Below, in pieces: positions 8,971 to 18,300 of a stretch of 64,000 bases of DNA. Below the pieces are notes generated by a model that saw nothing but the letters and a program-made list of their open reading frames with translations, did not search any database and was not told the origin of the DNA. Source of the DNA: CAVWNR01 sp963756525 (GTDB taxonomy: Bacteria; Actinomycetota; Actinomycetes; Mycobacteriales; Jatrophihabitantaceae); the NCBI GenBank assembly GCA_963756525.1, contig CAVWNR010000001.1, positions 1 to 64,000 on the forward strand, in the 5' to 3' direction. Made by a program: the position numbers and the translations under genes. Numbering within the stretch: position 1 is the stretch's first letter; the number at the start of each line of letters is the position of its first letter.

Positions 8971-9216
8971 TCAGCCGGGGTCGAGATCGTCGCCGGTGGG
9001 GTCGGGCAGGCTCACATCGGACGGGTGCACGTCGAGGGTGCGGCCGGTGGCGAAGCGCACCCGCAGCACGTCGGGCTGCGGGCGGGCGATCACCACGCCG
9101 CGGGTGCCGCGGCGCACCGTGGCGCGCAGGAAGCCACCCAGCGGCTGCACGGCCACGACCCGGTCACCGACGTCCAGCTCGGGTGGCCGGTCCGGGTACG
9201 GGCGGCTCACCGCCAT
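8971..9216 (-). CDS. Small SH3/KOW-like barrel protein
   Basis: 81 residues from ATG 9216. The core (LDVGDRVVAVQPLGG, RGTRGVVIARPQPD, VLRVRFATGRTLDV) has the short-strand, turn-glycine pattern of a small SH3- or KOW-like barrel. Such proteins often bind nucleic acid or partner proteins, but I cannot name a function. The open frame continues upstream to 9351 through low-complexity sequence that I regard as non-coding. It is divergent from the 65-residue gene at 9451. Confidence 0.5.
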   Translation of the reverse strand: MAVSRPYPDRPPELDVGDRVVAVQPLGGFLRATVRRGTRGVVIARPQPDVLRVRFATGRTLDVHPSDVSLPDPTGDDLDPG

Positions 9217-9450
9217 CCCGACACCGGCCGCGGCGCGACCGCGCGCATCGTGACCTGGCGCGGGCGAGGATCGTCGCTCACCGCTGGCCACCTCCGCGCC
9301 GAACACCATCCCCGACCGGCCGGGGCGGGGTCCACGTGCCAACACCAGCATAGGAACCGCGGATGCGGTGGGCCGGTGCGGGAGAATTGCAGCGGCGAGG
9401 AGAAGGGGGTGCCTGGTGGAGTGGTCCGCCGGGACGGCCGGGAGAGCCGG

Positions 9451-9648
9451 ATGAGCTGGGAGGACATGGCGAGCGCGGTCCGCGTCGGCGCCGAGGCGCG
9501 GCTGCCGGATGTGGTGCGGGCGCGAGCCGTGCGGGTCGTCGCTGCTAACGCCGTCGACCCCGCCGATGCGGCGCTGCTGCTGGACGTGCTCGGCTTCACC
9601 GCGGTCGAGCTGGCCGAGCTGGTGGCGAGTAGGCCCACGCCGGTTTGA
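9451..9648 (+). CDS. Small acidic helical protein
   Basis: 65 residues, ATG at 9451 with GGAGAG a few bases upstream. Two helices (MASAVRVGAEARLPDVVRAR and PADAALLLDVLGFTAVELAE) are joined by a short loop. No family or signal is recognised. It could be a regulator or a partner of the divergent SH3-like protein; that is only proximity. Confidence 0.45.
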   Translation: MSWEDMASAVRVGAEARLPDVVRARAVRVVAANAVDPADAALLLDVLGFTAVELAELVASRPTPV

Positions 9649-9885
9649 AGCGCGGCGCAGGCGAGCTGACCGGGCAGCACGATCGGCCGTGCGCGGGCAC
9701 GCTAGATCACGACATGGCCGGCTGCGATCATGGCGCGGATCGGGGGAGGCGTGGACGGGGCCAGACGGTGTGAAGGGGTACCGGTGCGCAGCAGGTGCAG
9801 CCTAACCCGGCCCGGGCCTAAACCCTACCGCGCTGAGCACCCCGCCGGAGCTGCGGCGCGAGCCGGCGGCGGGCGATCGGCCGGG

Positions 9886-10143
9886 TCAGGGCAAGCTTAC
9901 CGGGCGGCCGGCGCTGATCGCCACCGCCAACTCGTTGAGCACGCCCGCCGGCAGCCGGACCCGCAGCCCGCCCAGGGCGTCGGCGAGCAGCCGCCGTATC
10001 CGCGCGGTCGGCGCTCCGGCCTGGCTGCGGGCGATCCCGCGCAGCACCGCTTCTGCCTGCGCCCGACGCTGCCGACGGAGCTGATCCGCAACCGAGCGAT
10101 GCGGCGGCCGCACTGCCGGTGTAGCCGAACACGCCACTGCCAT
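9886..10143 (-). CDS. Small basic helical protein
   Basis: 85 residues. The frame is open upstream, but ATG 10143 is chosen because GAGGAG sits exactly six bases before it. It is Arg/Ala-rich, with one long helix (SVADQLRRQRRAQAEAVLRG) followed by RIRRLLADALGGLRVRLP. It might bind nucleic acid, but no known domain is recognised. Confidence 0.45.
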   Translation of the reverse strand: MAVACSATPAVRPPHRSVADQLRRQRRAQAEAVLRGIARSQAGAPTARIRRLLADALGGLRVRLPAGVLNELAVAISAGRPVSLP

Positions 10144-11133
10144 CCCGAACTCCTCGTCAGTCAAACGCCTGTTCGACAGGGTAGCCCGGGCCGTATTCAG
10201 CGAGCGTGAGGCTCCGGCCGTCCTCAACGGCGTGTCGCCATCCTCATACTCCCTACCGACAGGCGCGTCCGGACATGGCCTGTTCCGCAGACATCGGCAG
10301 CTCGTGACCAGTCCGGTCGTGCCGAGAGTCGTACGTTCGATATGCCCCGCTCACTGTCAGATTCGCGCGGCCTCGCGCTCTGCGACCCGCGGCGGGGCCC
10401 GAGATCACGAAGATCCTCGTCGGCGGATCATGATCAGGCGAGCGCCGCCGTCCGTATAGCCGACGCTCACCGGGCACTTTCTCGGGCCACGTATACGGGC
10501 TTGACGGCCCGCCCACAGGGGATTGAGCCTCCGCTCCCGTGCGTCGGTGGCCGCTGGCGGTTCCTCTTGTGCACACCGGCGAGACCATCATCGGGGTGTC
10601 AGCGCTCGGGGGGCGGCTCTGTTGATCTCGCTACTGCTTGAGTTCTATTTCGACGAATATTGCCGGCGCGCCGATGTTCGGGAGATCGTGCTCGGTGCCG
10701 GCGTTGCCTCGGTAGGACGAGCCGGGCTGTTGGGTCATCTCGCGGGTGGTGAGGTCACGTGGTGCGAATTATTACTGCGGCGACGTTGGGTCGGTGTCTT
10801 CGCCGAGTCCGAGCAGCAGCACCACCACCATTGCGACCGGGACGCCTGATGATCGTCGCTGCCGTGCTGACGGTGATCCTGCTCGGTGCGGTGATGTGGC
10901 CTCACTGGCCGGAGCGCCGACTTCCGCGACCCCGCGTTCAGCCTCTGGCCGTTGCAGGGCATATTCGATGATCCGAGCGCAACCCCACTGCCCGCGCTGG
11001 GGCATGCCGGGCACTCGCGGCGGCGGGCATGCCGTGGCATCGGGCGGCGGGCAACAGCCGCGCTCGGTGGCTGGCCTATGAGCACGACGCTCTGGCTGCG
11101 GATCGGTCAGCCCGCGCGTCATGGGGAGTACCC
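10144..11133. other. No well-supported gene; possible tiny membrane ORF
   Basis: Nearly 1 kb without a convincing gene. The only candidate is a 40-codon frame from ATG 10850 that encodes one hydrophobic helix (VAAVLTVILLGAVMW). It has no good ribosome site. Nothing else is seen. Confidence 0.3.
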
Positions 11134-11346
11134 GTGACCTTGTTCGCCCTTGCCGTGCTGTTGTTTGGCCTGGTCAGTACCGCTGTCGCCCGCCTGCTGA
11201 CGGCCGACGAGTTGCCCGTGGCCGACGTGAGCGCGACCGTCGAGCGGCTCGGCATCGTGCTGGCCGACTCGCGCATCGTCCAGTCGCTGCCCGGCGGCCG
11301 CTACCGGCTGGCGCACGAGCCGGACCGCACCGGGCAGCACTGCTGA
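11134..11346 (+). CDS. Small membrane-anchored hypothetical protein
   Basis: 70 residues from GTG 11134, with GGGGAG five bases upstream. One N-terminal hydrophobic helix (LFALAVLLFGLVSTAVARLL) is followed by a soluble tail of about 45 residues ending near HEPDRTGQHC. No family is recognised. It is convergent with the M20 remnant; the two stops are a few bases apart. Confidence 0.4.
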   Translation: MTLFALAVLLFGLVSTAVARLLTADELPVADVSATVERLGIVLADSRIVQSLPGGRYRLAHEPDRTGQHC

Positions 11347-11349
11347 GCG

Positions 11350-12436
11350 TCAGACAGGCGGGCGCATCAACGCCTCGACGTCCACCGCGCCGCCGGCCGC
11401 GGCGAAGTCCGCCGCCACCGCGGCCCGCAACTGCTCGTCGGTGAGGTAGTCGACGCCGGCGAGGGCCAGCGCCGCCGCGCCGTCGACGCAGGCCCGGTCA
11501 CCCGTCGCGGAGCCGGCACACTCGGCGAATCCGGCGGTGTGCGCGGCAACCGAGGCCGGCGCGATCCCGATGTAGGGGTGGATCGCCGGCAGCCGCAGGC
11601 TGACGTTGCCGAGGTCGGTCGAGCCGTGCGGCCGCTCGCTCCCGCCCACCTCCTGCCCGCGGGCGGCCAGGTGCTCGGCGAACCGGTTGGCCAGCGGCAG
11701 GTTCGGGCGGATCGGCAGGTTGGGGGCGATGCGGTCCCACTGCGCGTCCAGGCGGGTCTCGGTGAGCAGCGCCGCGCCTTCCAGGACCTTCTGCACCCGC
11801 TGGGTCAGCTCGACCAGGCCGGCGACGTCGGCGGAGCGCAGCAGGAACCGGCCGCGGGCCAATTCCGGCACCACGTTCGCCGCCTGCCCGCCCTCCTGGA
11901 TGATTCCGTGGATCCGCTCGGCGTCGCGGATGTGCTGGCGCAGCGCGGCGACGCCCTGGTAGGCGAAGACCATCGCGTCGAGCGCGTTGCGCCCGGCGTG
12001 CGGAGCGGACGAGGCGTGCGCGGCGCGGCCGTGGTAGCTGACCTCGACCGAGCGCAGCCCGACCGACGTCGCGGCGGCGGTGCTCGGGCCGCCCGTGGGG
12101 TGCAGCATCAGCGCGACGTCCAGGTCGGCGAACGCTCCGGCGCGGGCCATCAGTTCCTTGCCGGAGCCGTTCTCCTCGGCGGGTGTGCCGAAGAGCACCA
12201 CCGAGCCGCCGGTGAGCGGCACCGCCGAGGCCAGCCCGAGGAACGCCCCGACGCCGGCGGCGCAGATGACGTTGTGCCCGCAGCCGTGCCCGATGCCCGA
12301 CAGCGCGTCGTACTCGGCGAACACGCCGATCCGCGGCCCGCTGCGCTGCTCGCCGGTCTCGGCGCGCAGCGCCGTCTCCAGCCCGTAGCAGCTCACCTGC
12401 GCGGAGAAGCCCTGTGCCGCCAGCAGGTCTGCGACC
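11350..12436 (-). pseudogene. M20 amidohydrolase lacking its N-terminus
   Basis: Zinc-dependent aminoacylase/carboxypeptidase-type hydrolase of peptidase family M20 (AbgB/HipO-like). Visible motifs are FAEYDALSGIGHGCGHN (metal ligands), GTPAEENGSGK (general-base Glu region), the dimerisation domain with SYHGRAAHASSAP, and a C-terminal STDLGNVSLRLPAIHPYI block. About 45 N-terminal residues that normally precede DLLAAQGF are absent. The sequence runs straight into the divergent MFS gene, and no start codon or ribosome site lies near the break. The frame can be read back into the MFS gene antisense, but that part has no family sequence. Probably non-functional after a deletion or recombination at about 12440. 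Confidence 0.7.
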
Positions 12437-12450
12437 GCCCGGACAGGACA

Positions 12451-13836
12451 GTGACGCAACGACGGGTCGGCACGGCGGTGGCGGCGCTGTGCCTGGTGCA
12501 GTTCGTCGACGTGCTGGGCGTGACGGTGGTGGTCACCGCGCTGCCGGCGATGCTGCGCGGCGTGCATGCCTCTGCCCAGGCCGGCAGCCTCATCGCTGCC
12601 GGGTACGCGGCGTGCTTCGGCGGGCTGCTGATGCTCGGCGCCCGGCTGGGCGATCGGTTCGGTCACCGCCGGGTCATCCTTTACGGGCTTGGCCTGCTCG
12701 CGGTGGCCGCGGTGCTGGCCGGCATGGCGAGCTCCGTGGCGATGCTGACCGCGGCCCGGTGCGTGCAAGGCGCGGCGGCGGCGGTGTCAGTGCCGGCAGC
12801 GTTGCGGCTACTGACCACCCTGACCGCAGAAGGGCAGCAGCGGGATAGGGCGATCGCGGCCTGGAGCGCGACCGGCGCCGCGGCCGGAGCCGGCGGGTTC
12901 GTCGTCGGCGGGCTGGTCACCGACCTACTGAGCTGGCGGGCGGTGTTCTGGGCCTACCTGCCGATCGCCGCCTCCCTGGGCGTGGCCATCGCCCGGGCCG
13001 TACCGGCCGACCGCGCGGTGAACCGGTCGATCAGGGTCGACGTGCTCGGCTCGGCCAGCTTCACCGCCGCAGTCATGGGGCTCATCGTCGGCACCACGCT
13101 GCTTACTGAGCATGGGCGAGCCGGGATCGGTGTCGGGCTGCTACTCGCCGCCGTCGCACTCACCGGGATGTTCCTCGCCGTGGACCGCCGGTCGTCGGCC
13201 CCGCTGATGCCGGCGGCGCTGCTGCGGCAACCGCCGCTACGTCAGGGCACGGGCGGCGCCCTGCTGAACACCTTCACCACGAGCTCGGCGATGACGCTTG
13301 CCACCCTCTACCTGCAGAACACCCGCGGGCACAGTCCGCTGGCCGCCGCGGGGATGCTGCTGCCGTTCAGCCTCGCAGTGATCCTCGGTGCGGCGCTGGC
13401 CGCCGGCCTGCTGCGCCAGTTGCGCCCACAGCAGGTGATCGCGAGCGGCCTGGCATTGATTGCCGCCGGCGACGCCGCCCTCATCCCGCTCGCCAGCACC
13501 TGGGCAGTGCCGATGGCCGTCGCCGTTGCCGGCGCGGGCATCGGCCTGTCCTCGGTGGCCGCCACCGGCCTGGGCACGACTGTCGCCGTCACCGACCGGG
13601 CGACCGCATCCGGGATCATCAACAGCGCCGCCCAACTCGGCACCGCCCTCGGCATCGCCGTCCTGCTGCTCGCCGCGGCGGCCACCAGCGGCGTGCCCGC
13701 ACCGCACACCCCGGCCCCGACGATCGCCTGGGCGATCGCTGCGGCCACCAGCGGCGCTGCAGCACTCACCTACCTCCGGCTGCGTACTAACGCCGCCTCG
13801 CTGCCACACAGCGAACGGACCGCAGCCGCGACCTGA
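12451..13836 (+). CDS. MFS multidrug exporter, DHA2-like
   Basis: Proton-driven drug efflux protein of the major facilitator superfamily in the cytoplasmic membrane. 461 residues from GTG 12451. Helix 1 is LCLVQFVDVLGVTVVVTALP, with the aspartate typical of drug/H+ antiporters. Motif A follows in loop 2-3 (GARLGDRFGHRRV), and the antiporter motif C region includes GAAAGAGGFVVGG. There are 12 to 14 hydrophobic segments; DHA2/EmrB members usually have 14. It starts within 15 bases of the broken end of the M20 gene, so its native promoter may be lost. The upstream GGACAGGACA is a weak ribosome site. Confidence 0.8.
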   Translation: MTQRRVGTAVAALCLVQFVDVLGVTVVVTALPAMLRGVHASAQAGSLIAAGYAACFGGLLMLGARLGDRFGHRRVILYGLGLLAVAAVLAGMASSVAMLTAARCVQGAAAAVSVPAALRLLTTLTAEGQQRDRAIAAWSATGAAAGAGGFVVGGLVTDLLSWRAVFWAYLPIAASLGVAIARAVPADRAVNRSIRVDVLGSASFTAAVMGLIVGTTLLTEHGRAGIGVGLLLAAVALTGMFLAVDRRSSAPLMPAALLRQPPLRQGTGGALLNTFTTSSAMTLATLYLQNTRGHSPLAAAGMLLPFSLAVILGAALAAGLLRQLRPQQVIASGLALIAAGDAALIPLASTWAVPMAVAVAGAGIGLSSVAATGLGTTVAVTDRATASGIINSAAQLGTALGIAVLLLAAAATSGVPAPHTPAPTIAWAIAAATSGAAALTYLRLRTNAASLPHSERTAAAT

Positions 13837-14021
13837 ACCCATTTCGTTCACGGATCGCTGTGCGGGCCGGCGTCCAATGATGGGGCGTCAAGCAGGACCG
13901 TGGGGATCATTGATCCGGACGCCTGTTGCGCCGACTTGCGTCGTGCTGACAGCGGTTTTCGTGCGAGACGCGTCGTCAACTCTGGCCACGTTCCCTTTCG
14001 TGGTGTGGTAGTTGTTGAGTC

Positions 14022-15542
14022 GTGTCAGCCATCCGCGGGGCGGCGGCGGACGGGGCCGGGGCGGCTCCGGCGATTCGTGTCGATGATCGTGTGCCGTTGG
14101 CCGCGTGGCTGATCGCTGCTGTGTTTGTCGTGGTTGAGTTGGTGGTCAGCGGCCGGTACGGCTTTCAACAGGACGAGTTGTATTTTCTTGTGGCCAGCCA
14201 TCACCTGGCGTTCGGGTATGTGGACCAGCCTCCGCTTGCAGTGCTGCTCGCGCGCACCACTGACCTGTTCGGTGCAACCCCGACCGCGATTCGGATTCTG
14301 CCGGCGTTGGCCGGCGCCGCGATCGTGGTGCTCGCCGCTCGGCTCGCCGCGCTCTTCGACGGGGGCCGCACGGCACGGGTGCTCGCGGCGCTCACCGTCG
14401 CAATCGCGCCGGTCTTGCTGGGTGCCGTACACGTCGGGAACACCACGCCGTATGACCTGCTTGGCTGGACACTCGTCACGGTCTGCGTGGCCACGGCGCT
14501 ACTGCGGGGCCGGCCGCGGTGGTGGCTGTGTGCGGGGGTCACGGCCGGGATCGGCATCGAGGACGAGTACCTGATCCTGACCTTGCTCGCCGCCCTAGTC
14601 ATCGGCATCCTCGTCACGTCCGCGCACCGGGGCGCCATGAAGACGCGGTGGCCGTGGCTGGGCGGCATCATCGCGCTCGTGATCTGGGCGCCGAATCTAT
14701 TCTGGCAGTTCGCCAACGGATGGCCGCAACTGACGATGGCGTCCGCGCTGCACCAGCAGAACACCTCCGCGGTCGACTACATCGGCGGGCTGCCCGCGCA
14801 GCTCGTCTACGCGGGGCTGCTGGGGATTCCCCTGGCCATCGCGGGGCTCATCACGCTCTGGCGCGCTGCGCGGCTGCGGTTCCTCGGGGTCACCGCCACA
14901 CTTGTCCTGATCTATGTCCTGGTCTGGATCCCGGGGAAGGTGTATTACGTCGATGGAATCCTACCGGCGATACTGGCCGCCGGGGCGGTAACGGCCGAGC
15001 GTTGGATCGCACAGGCCAGGCGGCCGCGCCTGCGGCGTGTGGTGATCGGCGCGCTAGCGCTGCTCGGCACTGTGGCCATCCTGCCGAGCACCCTTCCCGT
15101 CTTGCCGATCGCCAGCCTGCACACGGTGAGCGGGGCGACAAGCATCGCTGACGGGATCGGCTGGCCGCAGCTGAGCGCCGAAGTCGCGGCCCAGGATGCG
15201 GCGCTCACCCGGGCGGGTCGGGCGCCGACATCCATCTTCACGGGGGCCTACGCCGAGGCCGGCGCACTGGACGCCTATGGCGGCCGGTACCACTTGCCGG
15301 TAGTGATCTCAGGACACAACACGTTCTGGCTATGGGGGCCGGGACGCGCCTCCGACACGACCGTGTTGTACGTCGACGCGGCCGGGCAGCTCAAGCCCTA
15401 CTTCGGCAGCTGCCGCCGACTAGCCACCTACAACCCCCCTGACCAGGTAAAGAACGACTGGAATGACCTGGCAATCGGCGTCTGCACCGACCCGGCCGGG
15501 ACCTGGAAAACGCTATGGCCGCAGATGAAGCACTATGACTGA
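14022..15542 (+). CDS. GT39/ArnT-type membrane glycosyltransferase
   Basis: 506-residue integral membrane protein of the GT-C fold, related to protein mannosyltransferases and ArnT (PMT_2 domain). These enzymes move sugars from polyprenyl phosphate donors to lipids or proteins on the outer face of the membrane. The first extracytoplasmic loop carries the family signature FQQDELYFLVASHHLAFGYVD; the D-E pair is the expected catalytic and metal site, followed by QPPLA. About ten hydrophobic segments follow, then a soluble C-terminal part of about 130 residues. GTG 14022 follows a weak GT-rich leader. It stands alone with no sugar-synthesis neighbours, so the acceptor cannot be guessed. Confidence 0.8.
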   Translation: MSAIRGAAADGAGAAPAIRVDDRVPLAAWLIAAVFVVVELVVSGRYGFQQDELYFLVASHHLAFGYVDQPPLAVLLARTTDLFGATPTAIRILPALAGAAIVVLAARLAALFDGGRTARVLAALTVAIAPVLLGAVHVGNTTPYDLLGWTLVTVCVATALLRGRPRWWLCAGVTAGIGIEDEYLILTLLAALVIGILVTSAHRGAMKTRWPWLGGIIALVIWAPNLFWQFANGWPQLTMASALHQQNTSAVDYIGGLPAQLVYAGLLGIPLAIAGLITLWRAARLRFLGVTATLVLIYVLVWIPGKVYYVDGILPAILAAGAVTAERWIAQARRPRLRRVVIGALALLGTVAILPSTLPVLPIASLHTVSGATSIADGIGWPQLSAEVAAQDAALTRAGRAPTSIFTGAYAEAGALDAYGGRYHLPVVISGHNTFWLWGPGRASDTTVLYVDAAGQLKPYFGSCRRLATYNPPDQVKNDWNDLAIGVCTDPAGTWKTLWPQMKHYD

Positions 15543-15693
15543 CATCGACGCGGAGGACACCCGTCGCCGCTTCGGCGACAAACGCTCCGCCACAAAGACT
15601 GAGCTCGTATTCCGTTTGCCGCCACGCCCGGCCCGCGCGGGGATCGTCGCGCGGGACGCGCACGAGGGGAAGGATCGTCGGCGGGGCGCGCGG

Positions 15694-15996
15694 TCAGCTC
15701 TTCTTTGGCTCTTCGGCGAGCATCACGAGGATGCCGCTGGGTCCGCGGACGTAGGTGAGCTTGTAGACGTCGCCGTAGGTGGCTACGCCGCGCAGCGGGC
15801 GGCAGCCGTGTCTCGCAGCAATCTCGAGGGCCCCGTCGATGTTGACCACCGAGAACGCAACGCGGTGCATCCCGATCTCGTTTCGTGCGTGCCAGGCAGG
15901 TGGCTCGCTCCTACCCGGGGAACTGTCAAGCCCTGGCGCGTGCGATTTAGAGGTCTCGTTTCTCGTGTCGTGCTGATGAAGGGGCAGGACTGCCAA
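15694..15996 (-). pseudogene. VOC/glyoxalase fragment, C-terminal half
   Basis: The second beta-alpha-beta-beta-beta module of a vicinal-oxygen-chelate (glyoxalase/bleomycin-resistance-like) protein is present. It has MHRVAFSVVNIDGALEIAA, then VYKLTYVRGPSGILVMLAEE, which includes the late metal-ligand Glu position. The N-terminal module is missing and the upstream residues (ETSKSHAPG) look like the linker between modules. A full-length member would be about 140 residues. No start or ribosome site fits, so this is a truncated relic. Confidence 0.6.
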
Positions 15997-16371
15997 TGGG
16001 TCATGGCTGCTATACGCGCCGATCTTGCGCCAGCGACGGATGAGCCTCGTGCCTGGTCGCGTCGATCCCGCCTCGTAAGCGCTCGAGTTCCGGCATCTGC
16101 GCGGCGCGCGCGAGCGCTGGTGGTGTGAGATAGCGCGCTGCAGCCCCGGGTTGCCGGCCCGCGGCCCTCGTCCACCCGCCGACCAGCGCTATGGGTGCCA
16201 CCACCGCCGGCACCGACACCCAGCGGTGGGCAGCGGTCACCGCGCCACGGAGGTAGGTGGGTGGCTCGTAGGGGTATCGGTCGTCCGGCCGTGTCGAGAA
16301 CCTGCGGGTCGTTCCGTCCCGTGGTTGGAGGACGGCAGGGTGGCCGTCCCGGACACGACAGGAGTTACACG
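15997..16371. other. Upstream region of the first DGPF/ECF42 module
   Basis: No gene is supported. The right part holds the candidate ECF promoter at 16292-16318 and the ribosome site AGGAG before 16372. Confidence 0.4.
16292..16318 (+). promoter_or_regulatory. Candidate ECF42 promoter
   Basis: TGTCGA at 16292-16297, 17 bases, then CGTC at 16315-16318, with 53 bases to the DGPF start. This matches the TGTCGA / CGA-or-T-C promoter reported for the ECF42 group, and the same arrangement appears before the second module (21757-21783). Confidence 0.6.
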
Positions 16372-16800
16372 ATGGCCAAGTACCTGCTCCTCAAGCACTA
16401 CCGGGGCGGCCCGGCGCCGGTCGCAGGCGCCGCGGGCCTGCAGGGCGCCACGCCTGATGAGTACCGCGCGCACATCGCCTTCATGGGCGAAATCAACGTG
16501 ATGCTGCAGGAGTCCGGCGAGTTCGTCGACGCCCAGGGGCTCGCGCCGACCGGCACCTTCGTCCGCTACGGCGGTCCAGACGCCGCACCCGTCACCGACG
16601 GCCCGTTCGCCGAGAGCAAGGACCTCGTGGCCGGCTGGTGGATCATCGACGTCGAGACCGAGCAGCGGGCGCACGAGATCGCGGCGTACGCCTCGTCCGC
16701 GCCCGGCGCCGGCGGGCAGCCGATCTACGAGTGGATCGAGGTGCGGCCGTTCCTTACCGAGGCGCCGGATACCGCCGACGAGCTGTTCTCGCAGCTGTAG
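16372..16800 (+). CDS. YCII-related DGPF-domain protein
   Basis: 142-residue cytosolic protein of the DGPF/YCII family (ferredoxin-like fold). It has the eponymous motif VTDGPFAESKD near residue 80, the N-terminal MAKYLLLKHYRG strand, and the C-terminal IYEWIEVRPF. The exact activity of the family is unknown; it is the regular genomic partner of ECF42 sigma factors and is thought to be their target. ATG 16372 has AGGAG eight bases upstream. The sigma factor gene starts 3 bases after its stop, so the two form an operon. Confidence 0.88.
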   Translation: MAKYLLLKHYRGGPAPVAGAAGLQGATPDEYRAHIAFMGEINVMLQESGEFVDAQGLAPTGTFVRYGGPDAAPVTDGPFAESKDLVAGWWIIDVETEQRAHEIAAYASSAPGAGGQPIYEWIEVRPFLTEAPDTADELFSQL

Positions 16801-16803
16801 CTC

Positions 16804-17955
16804 GTGGTCGAGGATTTGCTGCGGGACCTCTCTTCGCGCGCGCTCGGCGTCCTCGTCCGTCGCGGTCTGGACTTCGCGAAGGCCGAGGACGCGGTGCAGG
16901 AGGCCCTCATCGAGGCGCACTTGCGCTGGCCGGGCGCGGGCACTCCGGCCGACCCGCTGGGCTGGCTGGTGACGGTCGCGCACCGCAAGTTCTTTGACGC
17001 GTGGCGCTCCGACACCGCCCGGCACCGCCGGGAGCAGGCCGCGCTCGTCGCGCCCGAGCCCGGCCCCACCGAGCAGTCCGACGACACCCTGCAACTGCTG
17101 TTCCTCTGCTGCCACCCGTCGCTGACACGGGCGTCGGCCGTCGCGCTGACCTTGCGGGCGGTCGGCGGGTTGACGACCCGGGAGATCGCCGAGGCGTTCC
17201 TCGTGCCCGAGGCGACCATGGCCCAGCGCATCAGCCGCGCCAAGAAGACCGTGAGCGGCCAGCGGCTGGACCGACCGGGCGAACTCGGCGCGGTCCTGCA
17301 GGTGCTCTACCTGGTGTACAACGCAGGCCACGGCGGTCGCGTCGACCTCGCCGCAGAAGCCATCCGGCTCACACGGGCGCTGCAGCACGCCGCGCCCGAC
17401 CCGGAGGTGACGGGCCTGCTGGCGTTGATGCTGCTGCACCACGCGCGCCGCGCGGCGCGGGCCGACGCCGACGGTGGCCTCGTCACGCTCGACCGGCAGG
17501 ACCGGCGCCGGTGGGACACCGCGCTGATCGCCGAGGGCGTCGCGCTCGTGCAGGGTGCTCTGACGGCTGACCGGCTCGGCCCCTACCAGGTACAGGCGGC
17601 GATCGCGGCGCTGCACGACGACGCCCCGACGGCCGACCAGACCGACTGGCCCCAGATCCTCGAGTGGTACGACACGTTGCGCGAGCTGCGTCCGCACGAC
17701 CCGGTCGTCGCGCTGAACCGCGCGGTCGCCGTCGGCGAGGTTGACGGGCCGCGGGCCGGACTAGCGGCACTGACGGGACTGGAGGAAGCCCTGGGCGCGA
17801 ACCACCGGCTCACCGCCGTCCGGGCGCACCTGCACGAGAAGGCGGGCGAGGCCGCCACGGCGGCGACGCTCTACGCAGCGGCATCAGCCTCGGCCACCAG
17901 CACCGTCGAGCGCGACCACCTGGCCCGGCAGGCCGCACGGCTGCGGCAGGGCTGA
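16804..17955 (+). CDS. ECF42-group RNA polymerase sigma factor
   Basis: 383-residue sigma-70 family protein. Region 2 spans about residues 10-75 (DFAKAEDAVQEALIEA, then DPLGWLVTVAHRKFFDAWR). Region 4 spans about residues 105-160 (LTLRAVGGLTTREIAEAFLV, then QRISRAKKTV). The C-terminal 200 residues form a TPR-like helical extension (QAAIAALHDDAPTADQTDW, then DPVVALNRAVAVGEVDGP). ECF42 members have this extension instead of an anti-sigma factor partner and use it for control. GTG 16804 directly follows the DGPF gene. Most likely it reads its own promoter at 16292-16318. Confidence 0.88.
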   Translation: MVEDLLRDLSSRALGVLVRRGLDFAKAEDAVQEALIEAHLRWPGAGTPADPLGWLVTVAHRKFFDAWRSDTARHRREQAALVAPEPGPTEQSDDTLQLLFLCCHPSLTRASAVALTLRAVGGLTTREIAEAFLVPEATMAQRISRAKKTVSGQRLDRPGELGAVLQVLYLVYNAGHGGRVDLAAEAIRLTRALQHAAPDPEVTGLLALMLLHHARRAARADADGGLVTLDRQDRRRWDTALIAEGVALVQGALTADRLGPYQVQAAIAALHDDAPTADQTDWPQILEWYDTLRELRPHDPVVALNRAVAVGEVDGPRAGLAALTGLEEALGANHRLTAVRAHLHEKAGEAATAATLYAAASASATSTVERDHLARQAARLRQG

Positions 17956-17967
17956 CGACCCTGGCCG

Positions 17968-18072
17968 TCACTGCGGAAACAGGGCGCCCGCGTCGCCGTC
18001 GACGACCTCGCCGGCGATGCCGGCCGAGCCACTGCTGTCCGCCTTCACCGGCCCAGTCCTGCCGCCGCTCAT
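17968..18072 (-). CDS. Possible 34-residue peptide with strong ribosome site
   Basis: ATG at 18070-18072 is preceded by AGGAGGT five bases upstream, among the strongest ribosome sites in the window. The frame encodes 34 residues, beginning SGGRTGPVKADSSGSAGIAG and ending in ALFPQ. It is acidic, glycine-rich and not hydrophobic, and matches no family I know. It is convergent with the first sigma factor. The ribosome site is direct evidence; translation is inferred. Confidence 0.4.
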   Translation of the reverse strand: MSGGRTGPVKADSSGSAGIAGEVVDGDAGALFPQ

Positions 18073-18300
18073 CGCCACCTCCTGACCAGCCGCACGCGCA
18101 GGCGGCCCCATCCCCCGGCCCCCGCAGGAAGAGCTGTCGGAGCCCCCGCTCGGAAACCGCGTTAGTGGACGGCGGTGATCGTTCGGATGGCCGCCGACGC
18201 CCGTGTCAGGCCGCCCCCTCAGGTCCGCGCGTCCCTGTCTCGCACAGGAATCCGCTTGCGGTTACAGCCCTGCCGCCCGGGGCTTGCAAGGACGACAGGG

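Noticed and set aside
11539..12450. Plus-strand frame extending the MFS gene to 765 residues
   Set aside because: The extra N-terminal 300 residues are antisense to the M20 gene, charged and without membrane or domain character.
15535..16128. 197-codon plus frame after the glycosyltransferase
   Set aside because: It is antisense to the VOC fragment and has no domain or ribosome site.
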